From positions 19,255,695-19,319,694 of the forward strand of contig NC_064037.1 of NCBI RefSeq assembly GCF_932526225.1: 64,000 bases of DNA. The letters run 5' to 3'. Of the stretch, positions 1 to 11,986 are shown piece by piece; the first letter of the stretch is position 1; the number at the start of each line of letters is the position of its first letter. The notes under the pieces were generated by a model. The model was not told where the DNA came from. It searched no databases and worked only from the letters and a program-made list of their open reading frames with translations. Made by a program: the position numbers and the translations under genes. The DNA is from Nematostella vectensis (lineage: Eukaryota; Cnidaria; Anthozoa; Actiniaria; Edwardsiidae).

Positions 1-19
1 ACCCCTGAAAAAATCCCAA

Positions 20-252
20 GTTGATCTGACCTGGATTCGAACCACGGGCCTCTTGTTTGAGAAGCGAAGCCCGTACCACTGAGCTATCGCGCCACTCTTG
101 AAAACTAGAAGTAACTACCGTATAGCCTTGTTTACCCAGCCTTATAAGGTATAGAGTAGTTTTTCCTTGATATCTCGAGAGTGGCGCTATGGCTCAGTGG
201 TACAGGCTTCGCTTCTCAAGCAAATGGGCCAGGGTTCGAATCCAGGTAAGAT
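20..252. repeat. Head-to-head tRNA-like inverted pair (copy 1)
   Basis: The left half reads on - from about 95 to 25, and the right half on + from 181 to about 252. Both have a polymerase III A-box-like run (GCTCAGTGGTA) and a perfect B box (GGTTCGAATCC) at tRNA spacing. They are separated by about 85 bp and followed outward by the shared tail TTTTTCAGGGGTGTTAAGG. The loop reads TTCTCAA, so the apparent anticodon would be CTC (Glu-like). The 3' side cannot pair with the 5' acceptor arm, so these are tRNA-derived repeat ends (SINE-like), not working tRNA genes. Confidence 0.8.
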
Positions 253-1260
253 AAACTAGAGACTTTTTCAGGGGTGTTAAGGTAAGGACGGTGGCATTAG
301 GGGGTGGGTGCACAGGGGAAAAGAATGTAAACGACAGAGTCACAGGTGTGCAAGTTGGTAAGTGCTTGGTTATACATGGGTAAAGGGTAGTTATGTGATT
401 AGGTGTCATAGGGGTGTAGGTCAGTTATTGATGGGTAGGCAAGGATATAGGGTAGTAAGTGCTAGGTCATAGGGGTGTAGCTTAGTTAGGGGTTGGTACT
501 CAGGGGTATAGGGTAATAAGTGCTAAGTCATAGGGGTGTAGCTTAGTTAGCGGTGGGTACTCATGGGTGTAGGGTAGTTAGTGCTAGGTCGTAGGGGTTT
601 AGCTTAGTTAGGGGTGGGTACTCAGGGGTATAGGGTAAGTACAGCCAAGTCATAAGGGTGTAGCTTAGTTACGGGTGGGTACTCAGGGGTATAGGCTAGT
701 TAGTGATAGGTCGTAGGGGTGTAGCTTAGCTAGGTGTGGGTACTCAGGGGTATAGGCTAGTTTGTGCTAGGACATAGGGGTGTAGTTTAGTTAGGAGTGG
801 GTACACAGGGTTATAGGGGTGTAGTATAGTTAGGGTTGGGTATTCAGGGGTATAAGGTAGTTAGTGCTACGTCACAGGGGTGTAGCTTAGCAAGGGTTTG
901 GTTCTCAGGGGTAAAGTGTAGTTATTGCTAGGTCATAGGGGTGAGGCTCAGTTAGGGGTAGGTATACAGGACTATAGCGTAGTTAAAGCTAGGTCGTAGG
1001 GGTGTAGCTTAGTTAGGCGTGGATACTCAGGGATATAGGGTAGCTATTATTATTATTAATTATTATTATTAATTATTATTATGTACCCATTTTATCTAGA
1101 TCTTGAAACCCTGTGCCTGTTTGAACCATCCCCTAAAACCCTGCACCTCCAAGACCAAGCCATTGATACCCTCTACCCCTGTGTACCCACTCATTCATAA
1201 CTTGCACCCTTATGACCTAGTTTTTGATATCATTGACCCATATTTACTAACTACCTTCTC
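181..1260 (+). repeat. Composite element: tRNA-like head, 61-bp minisatellite, TTA hinge, C-rich arm
   Basis: After the tRNA-like head, a G-rich block of about 61-bp units (consensus core GTGCTAGGTCATAGGGG) runs to about 1045; three successive unit starts at 451, 512, 573 and 634 fix the period. A TTA/ATT hinge follows at 1045-1085, then a C-rich arm whose complement resembles the minisatellite (both contain forms of AGGTCATAGGGGTG and GGGTACACAGGGG). The whole can fold back on itself. The arm is truncated at about 1260 by unrelated sequence. Small ORFs here are by-products of the repeat. Confidence 0.85.
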
Positions 1261-2219
1261 CACTAAACAAAAAAAAAACCCTTTATTCATAACTCTCATG
1301 TCGTTTTATTATCAACCCCATCTCTTATTACAACCTTAACCCGTCGTCTCATAACCCTATAATCTTAACCACCCGGACATAACCTGACAGAATTACTTCT
1401 CCGTTTATTACAATCATTCAAGATCTGTTTTACATTCTTTTCTGGAGAATTATTTTGTTCTTATACACAACTTCAAGCTAGTTTCTGCTTTGTGAATTGC
1501 TTCACCAACAATTTACTCATCGGGTCAGGCACGAGGTCACTCGAGTTTAAACAAGCAATTATCTCCGTTCCTATAACACGTACGACCTCATTATGAATGG
1601 GGGAGATCTGTTAGATCTGTTTTACATTCTTTTCTGGAGAATGATTTTGTTCTTATACACAACTTCAAGCTATATTCTGCTTTGTGAATTGCTTCACTAA
1701 CAATTTACTCATCGGGTCAGGCACGAGGTCACTCGAGTTTAAACAAGCAATTATCTCCGTTCCTATAACACGTACGACCTCATTTAACACGCTAACCTTT
1801 TGCCATCGCTGTTAGAATCCTTTGTCTTTCATGTTACTCCATCAATACACATATTTTCCGAACAAATTCGCATCATTTACGTGAGCTTATCTATTTCATG
1901 GTAACGCATCGGCTTGTGTCAAAGCGTTCGTTCGTTCTAAATTTGGTCGCATATTTTACTTACCGAATATGCATAAGTGCTACGTCACTTCCGTTCTATT
2001 CTTAACCCAGAAAAGTTAGTTTTCTTTGTTTACTTTAGTCTTATAATATTATTTCTTATAATATTTCTGCGCTACAATTTATTTTACAATTACTTTCGCT
2101 GTAATAGAAACTATTCTATTATTTGTGGTGGTTTTTTGTACACTTTTTTGACATATTTCCTGTTCATTTTTTACATCATTTAGGCATTAGATTCATACTC
2201 TATATTCACTGTTAGTTTC
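1261..2219. other. Non-coding part of macrosatellite with a 172-bp direct duplication
   Basis: Positions 1421-1592 and 1613-1784 are near-identical direct repeats, period 192 bp, both starting AGATCTGTTTTACATTC and ending CGTACGACCTCATT. The rest is AT-rich and I see no gene; a 68-codon hydrophobic ORF at 1977-2183 has no recognisable family and is judged chance. Confidence 0.75.
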
Positions 2220-2690
2220 AGAGAGTAGTTTTAACTCCAAAAAGGGAGTAAAAAACTGAGGTACAAAATGACTCCCTTTTTGGAGTAATTTTTTACTCCC
2301 TTTTTTCTACTCTCTCAAGGGAGTAGATTTTACCCCTGTAGGGGAGTAACTAAAGGGAGTGATTTACTAGGTTGCTTGCTATTACTCCATTAAAGGAGTA
2401 CAATTTACCCTCAAAATGGAGTTATTTTTTACTCCTTTTTTTCCTACTCTCTCAGGGGAGTAGATTTTACCCACTTTAGGGGGTAGCTAAGTGGAGTAAT
2501 TTACTAGGTTGCTTGTAGTTACTCCATTAAAAGAGTACAATTCACCCTCAAAATGGGAGTCAATTTTTACTCCCTATTTTGTTATTTCCCCCTACTAATT
2601 GGGTAACTAAAGGGATGATTTCAACCCCTCCCCCCTGTTTTTACAAAATGGCCGTTTAAACTCCACCTACTTCAGGGGTTAATACTGGAG
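2220..2690. repeat. GGAGTA/TACTCC short palindromic field
   Basis: Dozens of GGAGT and ACTCC motifs alternate, many as local inverted pairs a few to 20 bases apart. Two longer near-repeats start near 2280 and 2410, and a third, weaker one near 2540. The same motif grammar appears at 13181-13675 in otherwise unrelated sequence. No coding content. Confidence 0.75.
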
Positions 2691-3220
2691 AAATTAGAGT
2701 AATTTAGAAACACCAAGGGAAAGACGTTATTATGAATTTGACAAATCATTTAATTAAACAATTCAGTTTAAGAAATAACAAAAATATAAGTTGAAAAAAT
2801 GTTTGAAAAATAATAGTCATTTGACATAAAGTATCCAGGACAAAATTACTACAAGTGTCCCAACATAACAAAGCTGAAACAAACATACACAATATTATTT
2901 TTCTATAACAACTTTAACAGCTTTTGAACATTACCCTTTTTGGCATCATTACGGTTTTCCAAAAGAACTGCCTCCTCCTCCATCTTTGTATATTCAGATA
3001 AGAAGCTAGAAGCCTAATGCCTCTATATGCACCATTTAAATTTAAACCTGGTAGGCTAGCTTGAAAAGATAACTAGGTTATTCATATGCAGGGTTTACGG
3101 TGATCAGAATATACAGACAAAAACCAACTACAGTAACATTAGATATTCAGAATAAATATCTGGACAAATTTTAGGTGCAAGACTGATTACTAGGTTTTTA
3201 CTAAGCTAAGTTATTCAATT
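2691..3220. other. AT-rich stretch, no gene seen
   Basis: AT-rich unique-looking sequence within the macrosatellite unit. I see no ORF, RNA gene or transposon ends. In copies 1 and 2 it runs into the composite repeat at about 3221; in copy 3 it continues into different sequence at 11987, so that point is a rearrangement junction. Confidence 0.6.
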
Positions 3221-4382
3221 AAACAAGAGACTCTTTCAGGGGTGTTAAGGTAAGGACGATGGCATTAGGGGGTGGGTGCACAGGGGTACAGGATATGAAC
3301 GGCAGGGTCACAGGGGTGCAAGTTGGTAAGCGCTTGGTCATACATGGGTAAAGGGTAGTTATGTGATTAGGTGTCATAGGGGTGTAGGTCAGTTAGGGAT
3401 GGGTAGGCAGGGATATAGGGTAGTAAGTGCTAGGTCATAGGGGTGTAGCTTTGTTAGGGGTTGGTACTCAGGGGTATAGGGTAGTAAGTGCTAAGTCATA
3501 GGGGTGTAACTTAGTTAGCGGTGGGTACTCATGGGTATAGGGTAGTCAGTGCTAGGTCGTAGGGGTTTAGCTTAGTTAGGGGTGGGTACTCAGGGGTATA
3601 GGGTAGTTACAGCCAAGTCATAAGGGTGTAGCTAAGTTAGGGGTAGGTATTCAGGGGTATAGGGTAGTTAGTGCTAGGTAGTAGAGGTGTAGTTTAGATA
3701 GGGTTGGGTATTCAGGGGTATAGGCCAGTTAGTGCTAGGTCGTAGGGGTGTAGCTTAGCTAGGTGTAGGTACTCAGGGGTAAAGGCTAGTTTGTGCTAGG
3801 ACATAGGAGTGTAGTTTAGTTAGGAGTGGGTACACAGGGTTATAGGGGTGTAGTTTAGTTAGGGTATGGTTTTAAGGGGTATAGGGTAGTTAGTGCTACG
3901 TCACAGGGGTGTAGCTTAGCAAGGGTTGGGTACTCAGGGGTAAAGTGTAGTTATTGCTAGGTCATAGGGGTGAGGCTCAGTTAGGGGTAGGTATTCAGGA
4001 GTATAGCGTAGTTAGTGCTAGGTCGTAGGGGTGTAGCTTAGTTAGGCGTGGATACTCAGGGATATAGGGTAGCTATTATTATTAATTATTTTTATTAATT
4101 ATTATAATGTACCCATATTACCTAGCTCTTGAAACCATGTCACTGGTTGAACCATCCCCTAAAACCCTGCATCTCCAAGACCAAGCCATTGATACCCTCT
4201 ACCCCTGTGTACCCACTCATTCATAACTTGCACCCCTATGACCTAGTTCTTGATATCATTGACCCTTATTACCATCCCTTGAATTCTAGTACCCGTTTGA
4301 CCAACTCTTGTTACCCTGTACACCTGTCAACTCACCCACTAACTCACTTATCTTAAAGTTCCCTTAACTTCCTTATCTTAAC
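3221..4382 (+). repeat. Composite element lacking its tRNA-like head
   Basis: Starts inside the shared tail (CTTTCAGGGGTGTTAAGG), runs through about 13 units of the 61-bp minisatellite, a TTA hinge at 4070-4108, and a complete C-rich arm ending CTTATCTTAACACCCCTG just before the minus-oriented tRNA-like sequence at 4400. This copy shows the full right end of the element. Confidence 0.85.
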
Positions 4383-4399
4383 ACCCCTGAAAAAATCCC

Positions 4400-4640
4400 A
4401 AGTTGATCTGACCTGGATTCGAACCACGGGCCTCTTGTTTGAGAAGCGAAGCCCGTACCACTGAGCTATCGCGCCACTCTCTTGAAAACTAGAAGTAACT
4501 ACCGTATAGCCTTGTTTACCCAGCCTTATAAGGTATAGAGTAGTTTTTCCTTGATATCTCGAGAGTGGCGCTATGGCTCAGTGGTACAGGCTTCGCTTCT
4601 CAAGCAAATGGGCCAGGGTTCGAATCCAGGTAAGATAAAC
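4400..4640. repeat. Head-to-head tRNA-like inverted pair (copy 2)
   Basis: Macrosatellite copy of the pair at 20-252. The minus half ends near 4477 and the plus half begins at 4565. The A-box and B-box sequences are unchanged. Confidence 0.8.
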
Positions 4641-5645
4641 TAGAGACTTTTTCAGGGGTGTTAAGGTAAGGACGGTGGCATTAGGGGGTGGGTGCACAGG
4701 GGAAAAGAATGTAAACGACAGAGTCACAGGTGTGCAAGTTGGTAAGTGCTTGGTTATACATGGGTAAAGGGTAGTTATGTGATTAGGTGTCATAGGGGTG
4801 TAGGTCAGTTATTGATGGGTAGGCAAGGATATAGGGTAGTAAGTGCTAGGTCATAGGGGTGTAGCTTAGTTAGGGGTTGGTACTCAGGGGTATAGGGTAA
4901 TAAGTGCTAAGTCATAGGGGTGTAGCTTAGTTAGCGGTGGGTACTCATGGGTGTAGGGTAGTTAGTGCTAGGTCGTAGGGGTTTAGCTTAGTTAGGGGTG
5001 GGTACTCAGGGGTATAGGGTAAGTACAGCCAAGTCATAAGGGTGTAGCTTAGTTACGGGTGGGTACTCAGGGGTATAGGCTAGTTAGTGATAGGTCGTAG
5101 GGGTGTAGCTTAGCTAGGTGTGGGTACTCAGGGGTATAGGCTAGTTTGTGCTAGGACATAGGGGTGTAGTTTAGTTAGGAGTGGGTACACAGGGTTATAG
5201 GGGTGTAGTATAGTTAGGGTTGGGTATTCAGGGGTATAAGGTAGTTAGTGCTACGTCACAGGGGTGTAGCTTAGCAAGGGTTTGGTTCTCAGGGGTAAAG
5301 TGTAGTTATTGCTAGGTCATAGGGGTGAGGCTCAGTTAGGGGTAGGTATACAGGACTATAGCGTAGTTAAAGCTAGGTCGTAGGGGTGTAGCTTAGTTAG
5401 GCGTGGATACTCAGGGATATAGGGTAGCTATTATTATTATTAATTATTATTATTAATTATTATTATGTACCCATTTTATCTAGATCTTGAAACCCTGTGC
5501 CTGTTTGAACCATCCCCTAAAACCCTGCACCTCCAAGACCAAGCCATTGATACCCTCTACCCCTGTGTACCCACTCATTCATAACTTGCACCCTTATGAC
5601 CTAGTTTTTGATATCATTGACCCATATTTACTAACTACCTTCTCC
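4565..5645 (+). repeat. Composite element (macrosatellite copy 2, left)
   Basis: Counterpart of 181-1260, with the same 61-bp units, TTA hinge (about 5429-5469) and truncated C-rich arm. Confidence 0.85.
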
Positions 5646-7604
5646 ACTAAACAAAAAAAAAACCCTTTATTCATAACTCTCATGTCGTTTTATTATCAAC
5701 CCCATCTCTTATTACAACCTTAACCCGTCGTCTCATAACCCTATAATCTTAACCACCCGGACATAACCTGACAGAATTACTTCTCCGTTTATTACAATCA
5801 TTCAAGATCTGTTTTACATTCTTTTCTGGAGAATTATTTTGTTCTTATACACAACTTCAAGCTAGTTTCTGCTTTGTGAATTGCTTCACCAACAATTTAC
5901 TCATCGGGTCAGGCACGAGGTCACTCGAGTTTAAACAAGCAATTATCTCCGTTCCTATAACACGTACGACCTCATTATGAATGGGGGAGATCTGTTAGAT
6001 CTGTTTTACATTCTTTTCTGGAGAATGATTTTGTTCTTATACACAACTTCAAGCTATATTCTGCTTTGTGAATTGCTTCACTAACAATTTACTCATCGGG
6101 TCAGGCACGAGGTCACTCGAGTTTAAACAAGCAATTATCTCCGTTCCTATAACACGTACGACCTCATTTAACACTCTAACCTTTTGCCATCGCTGTTAGA
6201 ATCCTTTGTCTTTCATGTTACTCCATCAATACACATATTTTCCGAACAAATTCGCATCATTTACGTGAGCTTATCTATTTCATGGTAACGCATCGGCTTG
6301 TGTCAAAGCGTTCGTTCGTTCTAAATTTGGTCGCATATTTTACTTACCGAATATGCATAAGTGCTACGTCACTTCCGTTCTATTCTTAACCCAGAAAAGT
6401 TAGTTTTCTTTGTTTACTTTAGTCTTATAATATTATTTCTTATAATATTTCTGCGCTACAATTTATTTTACAATTACTTTCGCTGTAATAGAAACTATTC
6501 TATTATTTGTGGTGGTTTTTTGTACACTTTTTTGACATATTTCCTGTTCATTTTTTACATCATTTAGGCATTAGATTCATACTCTATATTCACTGTTAGT
6601 TTCAGAGAGTAGTTTTAACTCCAAAAAGGGAGTAAAAAACTGAGGTACAAAATGACTCCCTTTTTGGAGTAATTTTTTACTCCCTTTTTTCTACTCTCTC
6701 AAGGGAGTAGATTTTACCCCTGTAGGGGAGTAACTAAAGGGAGTGATTTACTAGGTTGCTTGCTATTACTCCATTAAAGGAGTACAATTTACCCTCAAAA
6801 TGGAGTTATTTTTTACTCCTTTTTTTCCTACTCTCTCAGGGGAGTAGATTTTACCCACTTTAGGGGGTAGCTAAGTGGAGTAATTTACTAGGTTGCTTGT
6901 AGTTACTCCATTAAAAGAGTACAATTCACCCTCAAAATGGGAGTCAATTTTTACTCCCTATTTTGTTATTTCCCCCTACTAATTGGGTAACTAAAGGGAT
7001 GATTTCAACCCCTCCCCCCTGTTTTTACAAAATGGCCGTTTAAACTCCACCTACTTCAGGGGTTAATACTGGAGAAATTAGAGTAATTTAGAAACACCAA
7101 GGGAAAGACGTTATTATGAATTTGACAAATCATTTAATTAAACAATTCAGTTTAAGAAATAACAAAAATATAAGTTGAAAAAATGTTTGAAAAATAATAG
7201 TCATTTGACATAAAGTATCCAGGACAAAATTACTACAAGTGTCCCAACATAACAAAGCTGAAACAAACATACACAATATTATTTTTCTATAACAACTTTA
7301 ACAGCTTTTGAACATTACCCTTTTTGGCATCATTACGGTTTTCCAAAAGAACTGCCTCCTCCTCCATCTTTGTATATTCAGATAAGAAGCTAGAAGCCTA
7401 ATGCCTCTATATGCACCATTTAAATTTAAACCTGGTAGGCTAGCTTGAAAAGATAACTAGGTTATTCATATGCAGGGTTTACGGTGATCAGAATATACAG
7501 ACAAAAACCAACTACAGTAACATTAGATATTCAGAATAAATATCTGGACAAATTTTAGGTGCAAGACTGATTACTAGGTTTTTACTAAGCTAAGTTATTC
7601 AATT
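5646..7604. other. Non-coding part of macrosatellite copy 2
   Basis: Counterpart of 1261-3220. It contains the 172-bp duplication (about 5805-5976 and 5997-6168) and the GGAGT/ACTCC field (about 6604-7075). No gene seen. Confidence 0.75.
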
Positions 7605-8766
7605 AAACAAGAGACTCTTTCAGGGGTGTTAAGGTAAGGACGATGGCATTAGGGGGTGGGTGCACAGGGGTACAGGATATGAACGGCAGGGTCACAGGGG
7701 TGCAAGTTGGTAAGCGCTTGGTCATACATGGGTAAAGGGTAGTTATGTGATTAGGTGTCATAGGGGTGTAGGTCAGTTAGGGATGGGTAGGCAGGGATAT
7801 AGGGTAGTAAGTGCTAGGTCATAGGGGTGTAGCTTTGTTAGGGGTTGGTACTCAGGGGTATAGGGTAGTAAGTGCTAAGTCATAGGGGTGTAACTTAGTT
7901 AGCGGTGGGTACTCATGGGTATAGGGTAGTCAGTGCTAGGTCGTAGGGGTTTAGCTTAGTTAGGGGTGGGTACTCAGGGGTATAGGGTAGTTACAGCCAA
8001 GTCATAAGGGTGTAGCTAAGTTAGGGGTAGGTATTCAGGGGTATAGGGTAGTTAGTGCTAGGTAGTAGAGGTGTAGTTTAGATAGGGTTGGGTATTCAGG
8101 GGTATAGGCCAGTTAGTGCTAGGTCGTAGGGGTGTAGCTTAGCTAGGTGTAGGTACTCAGGGGTAAAGGCTAGTTTGTGCTAGGACATAGGAGTGTAGTT
8201 TAGTTAGGAGTGGGTACACAGGGTTATAGGGGTGTAGTTTAGTTAGGGTATGGTTTTAAGGGGTATAGGGTAGTTAGTGCTACGTCACAGGGGTGTAGCT
8301 TAGCAAGGGTTGGGTACTCAGGGGTAAAGTGTAGTTATTGCTAGGTCATAGGGGTGAGGCTCAGTTAGGGGTAGGTATTCAGGAGTATAGCGTAGTTAGT
8401 GCTAGGTCGTAGGGGTGTAGCTTAGTTAGGCGTGGATACTCAGGGATATAGGGTAGCTATTATTATTAATTATTTTTATTAATTATTATAATGTACCCAT
8501 ATTACCTAGCTCTTGAAACCATGTCACTGGTTGAACCATCCCCTAAAACCCTGCATCTCCAAGACCAAGCCATTGATACCCTCTACCCCTGTGTACCCAC
8601 TCATTCATAACTTGCACCCCTATGACCTAGTTCTTGATATCATTGACCCTTATTACCATCCCTTGAATTCTAGTACCCGTTTGACCAACTCTTGTTACCC
8701 TGTACACCTGTCAACTCACCCACTAACTCACTTATCTTAAAGTTCCCTTAACTTCCTTATCTTAAC
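7605..8766 (+). repeat. Composite element lacking its tRNA-like head (copy 2)
   Basis: Counterpart of 3221-4382, with minisatellite, hinge and full C-rich arm. Confidence 0.85.
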
Positions 8767-8784
8767 ACCCCTGAAAAAATCCCA

Positions 8785-9020
8785 AGTTGATCTGACCTGG
8801 ATTCGAACCACGGGCCTCTTGTTTGAGAAGCGAAGCCCGTACCACTGAGCTATCGCGCCACTCTTGAAAACTAGAAGTAACTACCGTATAGCCTTGTTTA
8901 CCCAGCCTTATAAGGTATAGAGTAGTTTTTCCTTGATATCTCGAGAGTGGCGCTATGGCTCAGTGGTACAGGCTTCGCTTCTCAAGCAAATGGGCCAGGG
9001 TTCGAATCCAGGTAAGATAA
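8785..9020. repeat. Head-to-head tRNA-like inverted pair (copy 3)
   Basis: Same arrangement as copies 1 and 2; the plus half begins at 8947. Confidence 0.8.
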
Positions 9021-10027
9021 ACTAGAGACTTTTTCAGGGGTGTTAAGGTAAGGACGGTGGCATTAGGGGGTGGGTGCACAGGGGAAAAGAATGTAAACGA
9101 CAGAGTCACAGGTGTGCAAGTTGGTAAGTGCTTGGTTATACATGGGTAAAGGGTAGTTATGTGATTAGGTGTCATAGGGGTGTAGGTCAGTTATTGATGG
9201 GTAGGCAAGGATATAGGGTAGTAAGTGCTAGGTCATAGGGGTGTAGCTTAGTTAGGGGTTGGTACTCAGGGGTATAGGGTAATAAGTGCTAAGTCATAGG
9301 GGTGTAGCTTAGTTAGCGGTGGGTACTCATGGGTGTAGGGTAGTTAGTGCTAGGTCGTAGGGGTTTAGCTTAGTTAGGGGTGGGTACTCAGGGGTATAGG
9401 GTAAGTACAGCCAAGTCATAAGGGTGTAGCTTAGTTACGGGTGGGTACTCAGGGGTATAGGCTAGTTAGTGATAGGTCGTAGGGGTGTAGCTTAGCTAGG
9501 TGTGGGTACTCAGGGGTATAGGCTAGTTTGTGCTAGGACATAGGGGTGTAGTTTAGTTAGGAGTGGGTACACAGGGTTATAGGGGTGTAGTATAGTTAGG
9601 GTTGGGTATTCAGGGGTATAAGGTAGTTAGTGCTACGTCACAGGGGTGTAGCTTAGCAAGGGTTTGGTTCTCAGGGGTAAAGTGTAGTTATTGCTAGGTC
9701 ATAGGGGTGAGGCTCAGTTAGGGGTAGGTATACAGGACTATAGCGTAGTTAAAGCTAGGTCGTAGGGGTGTAGCTTAGTTAGGCGTGGATACTCAGGGAT
9801 ATAGGGTAGCTATTATTATTATTAATTATTATTATTAATTATTATTATGTACCCATTTTATCTAGATCTTGAAACCCTGTGCCTGTTTGAACCATCCCCT
9901 AAAACCCTGCACCTCCAAGACCAAGCCATTGATACCCTCTACCCCTGTGTACCCACTCATTCATAACTTGCACCCTTATGACCTAGTTTTTGATATCATT
10001 GACCCATATTTACTAACTACCTTCTCC
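8947..10027 (+). repeat. Composite element (macrosatellite copy 3, left)
   Basis: Counterpart of 181-1260, near-identical. Confidence 0.85.
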
Positions 10028-11986
10028 ACTAAACAAAAAAAAAACCCTTTATTCATAACTCTCATGTCGTTTTATTATCAACCCCATCTCTTATTACAAC
10101 CTTAACCCGTCGTCTCATAACCCTATAATCTTAACCACCCGGACATAACCTGACAGAATTACTTCTCCGTTTATTACAATCATTCAAGATCTGTTTTACA
10201 TTCTTTTCTGGAGAATTATTTTGTTCTTATACACAACTTCAAGCTAGTTTCTGCTTTGTGAATTGCTTCACCAACAATTTACTCATCGGGTCAGGCACGA
10301 GGTCACTCGAGTTTAAACAAGCAATTATCTCCGTTCCTATAACACGTACGACCTCATTATGAATGGGGGAGATCTGTTAGATCTGTTTTACATTCTTTTC
10401 TGGAGAATGATTTTGTTCTTATACACAACTTCAAGCTATATTCTGCTTTGTGAATTGCTTCACTAACAATTTACTCATCGGGTCAGGCACGAGGTCACTC
10501 GAGTTTAAACAAGCAATTATCTCCGTTCCTATAACACGTACGACCTCATTTAACACTCTAACCTTTTGCCATCGCTGTTAGAATCCTTTGTCTTTCATGT
10601 TACTCCATCAATACACATATTTTCCGAACAAATTCGCATCATTTACGTGAGCTTATCTATTTCATGGTAACGCATCGGCTTGTGTCAAAGCGTTCGTTCG
10701 TTCTAAATTTGGTCGCATATTTTACTTACCGAATATGCATAAGTGCTACGTCACTTCCGTTCTATTCTTAACCCAGAAAAGTTAGTTTTCTTTGTTTACT
10801 TTAGTCTTATAATATTATTTCTTATAATATTTCTGCGCTACAATTTATTTTACAATTACTTTCGCTGTAATAGAAACTATTCTATTATTTGTGGTGGTTT
10901 TTTGTACACTTTTTTGACATATTTCCTGTTCATTTTTTACATCATTTAGGCATTAGATTCATACTCTATATTCACTGTTAGTTTCAGAGAGTAGTTTTAA
11001 CTCCAAAAAGGGAGTAAAAAACTGAGGTACAAAATGACTCCCTTTTTGGAGTAATTTTTTACTCCCTTTTTTCTACTCTCTCAAGGGAGTAGATTTTACC
11101 CCTGTAGGGGAGTAACTAAAGGGAGTGATTTACTAGGTTGCTTGCTATTACTCCATTAAAGGAGTACAATTTACCCTCAAAATGGAGTTATTTTTTACTC
11201 CTTTTTTTCCTACTCTCTCAGGGGAGTAGATTTTACCCACTTTAGGGGGTAGCTAAGTGGAGTAATTTACTAGGTTGCTTGTAGTTACTCCATTAAAAGA
11301 GTACAATTCACCCTCAAAATGGGAGTCAATTTTTACTCCCTATTTTGTTATTTCCCCCTACTAATTGGGTAACTAAAGGGATGATTTCAACCCCTCCCCC
11401 CTGTTTTTACAAAATGGCCGTTTAAACTCCACCTACTTCAGGGGTTAATACTGGAGAAATTAGAGTAATTTAGAAACACCAAGGGAAAGACGTTATTATG
11501 AATTTGACAAATCATTTAATTAAACAATTCAGTTTAAGAAATAACAAAAATATAAGTTGAAAAAATGTTTGAAAAATAATAGTCATTTGACATAAAGTAT
11601 CCAGGACAAAATTACTACAAGTGTCCCAACATAACAAAGCTGAAACAAACATACACAATATTATTTTTCTATAACAACTTTAACAGCTTTTGAACATTAC
11701 CCTTTTTGGCATCATTACGGTTTTCCAAAAGAACTGCCTCCTCCTCCATCTTTGTATATTCAGATAGGAAGCTAGAAGCCTAATGCCTCTATATGCACCA
11801 TTTAAATTTAAACCTGGTAGGCTAGCTTGAAAAGATAACTAGGTTATTCATATGCAGGGTTTACTGTGATCAGAATATACGGACAAAAACCAACTACAGT
11901 AACATTAGATATTCAGAATAAATATCTGGACAAATTTTAGGTGCAAGACTGATTACTAGGTTTTTACTAAGCTAAGTTATTCAATT
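10028..11986. other. Non-coding part of macrosatellite copy 3
   Basis: Counterpart of 1261-3220, including the 172-bp duplication and the GGAGT/ACTCC field (about 10986-11457). It ends at the rearrangement junction near 11986. No gene seen. Confidence 0.75.

Larger units (their letters stand above)
1..11986. repeat. 4.38-kb macrosatellite, about 2.7 tandem copies
   Basis: The same sequence restarts at 1, 4383 and 8767, giving periods of 4382 and 4384 bp. The third copy stops at about 11986, where it departs into unrelated sequence. The copies are almost identical: I see a 2-bp CT insertion near 4476 and a few substitutions, for example near 1795/6175 and in the third copy near 11767 and 11863. 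Each unit contains a head-to-head tRNA-like pair, a composite G-rich/C-rich repeat, about 1.96 kb of non-coding sequence, and a second composite repeat. Such low divergence implies recent amplification or homogenisation. A collapsed or expanded assembly is the main alternative for the copy number. Confidence 0.93.

Noticed and set aside
181-252. Functional tRNA-Glu gene
   Set aside because: A and B boxes and, in one copy, the anticodon arm are good, but the 3' acceptor strand does not pair with the 5' end in any copy.
194-409. 71-codon minus-strand ORF repeated at 4578, 8960 and, diverged, at 23653
   Set aside because: It lies across the tRNA-like head and the start of the minisatellite; its conservation reflects recent repeat copying, not coding constraint.
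271-1045. Telomeric or interstitial telomere repeat
   Set aside because: The block is G-rich with TAGGGG motifs, but the period is 61 bp and no tandem TTAGGG run occurs.
1103-1339. Recurring plus-strand ORFs in the C-rich arm
   Set aside because: They follow the C-rich arm of the composite repeat in every copy and break at its indels; no recognisable protein.
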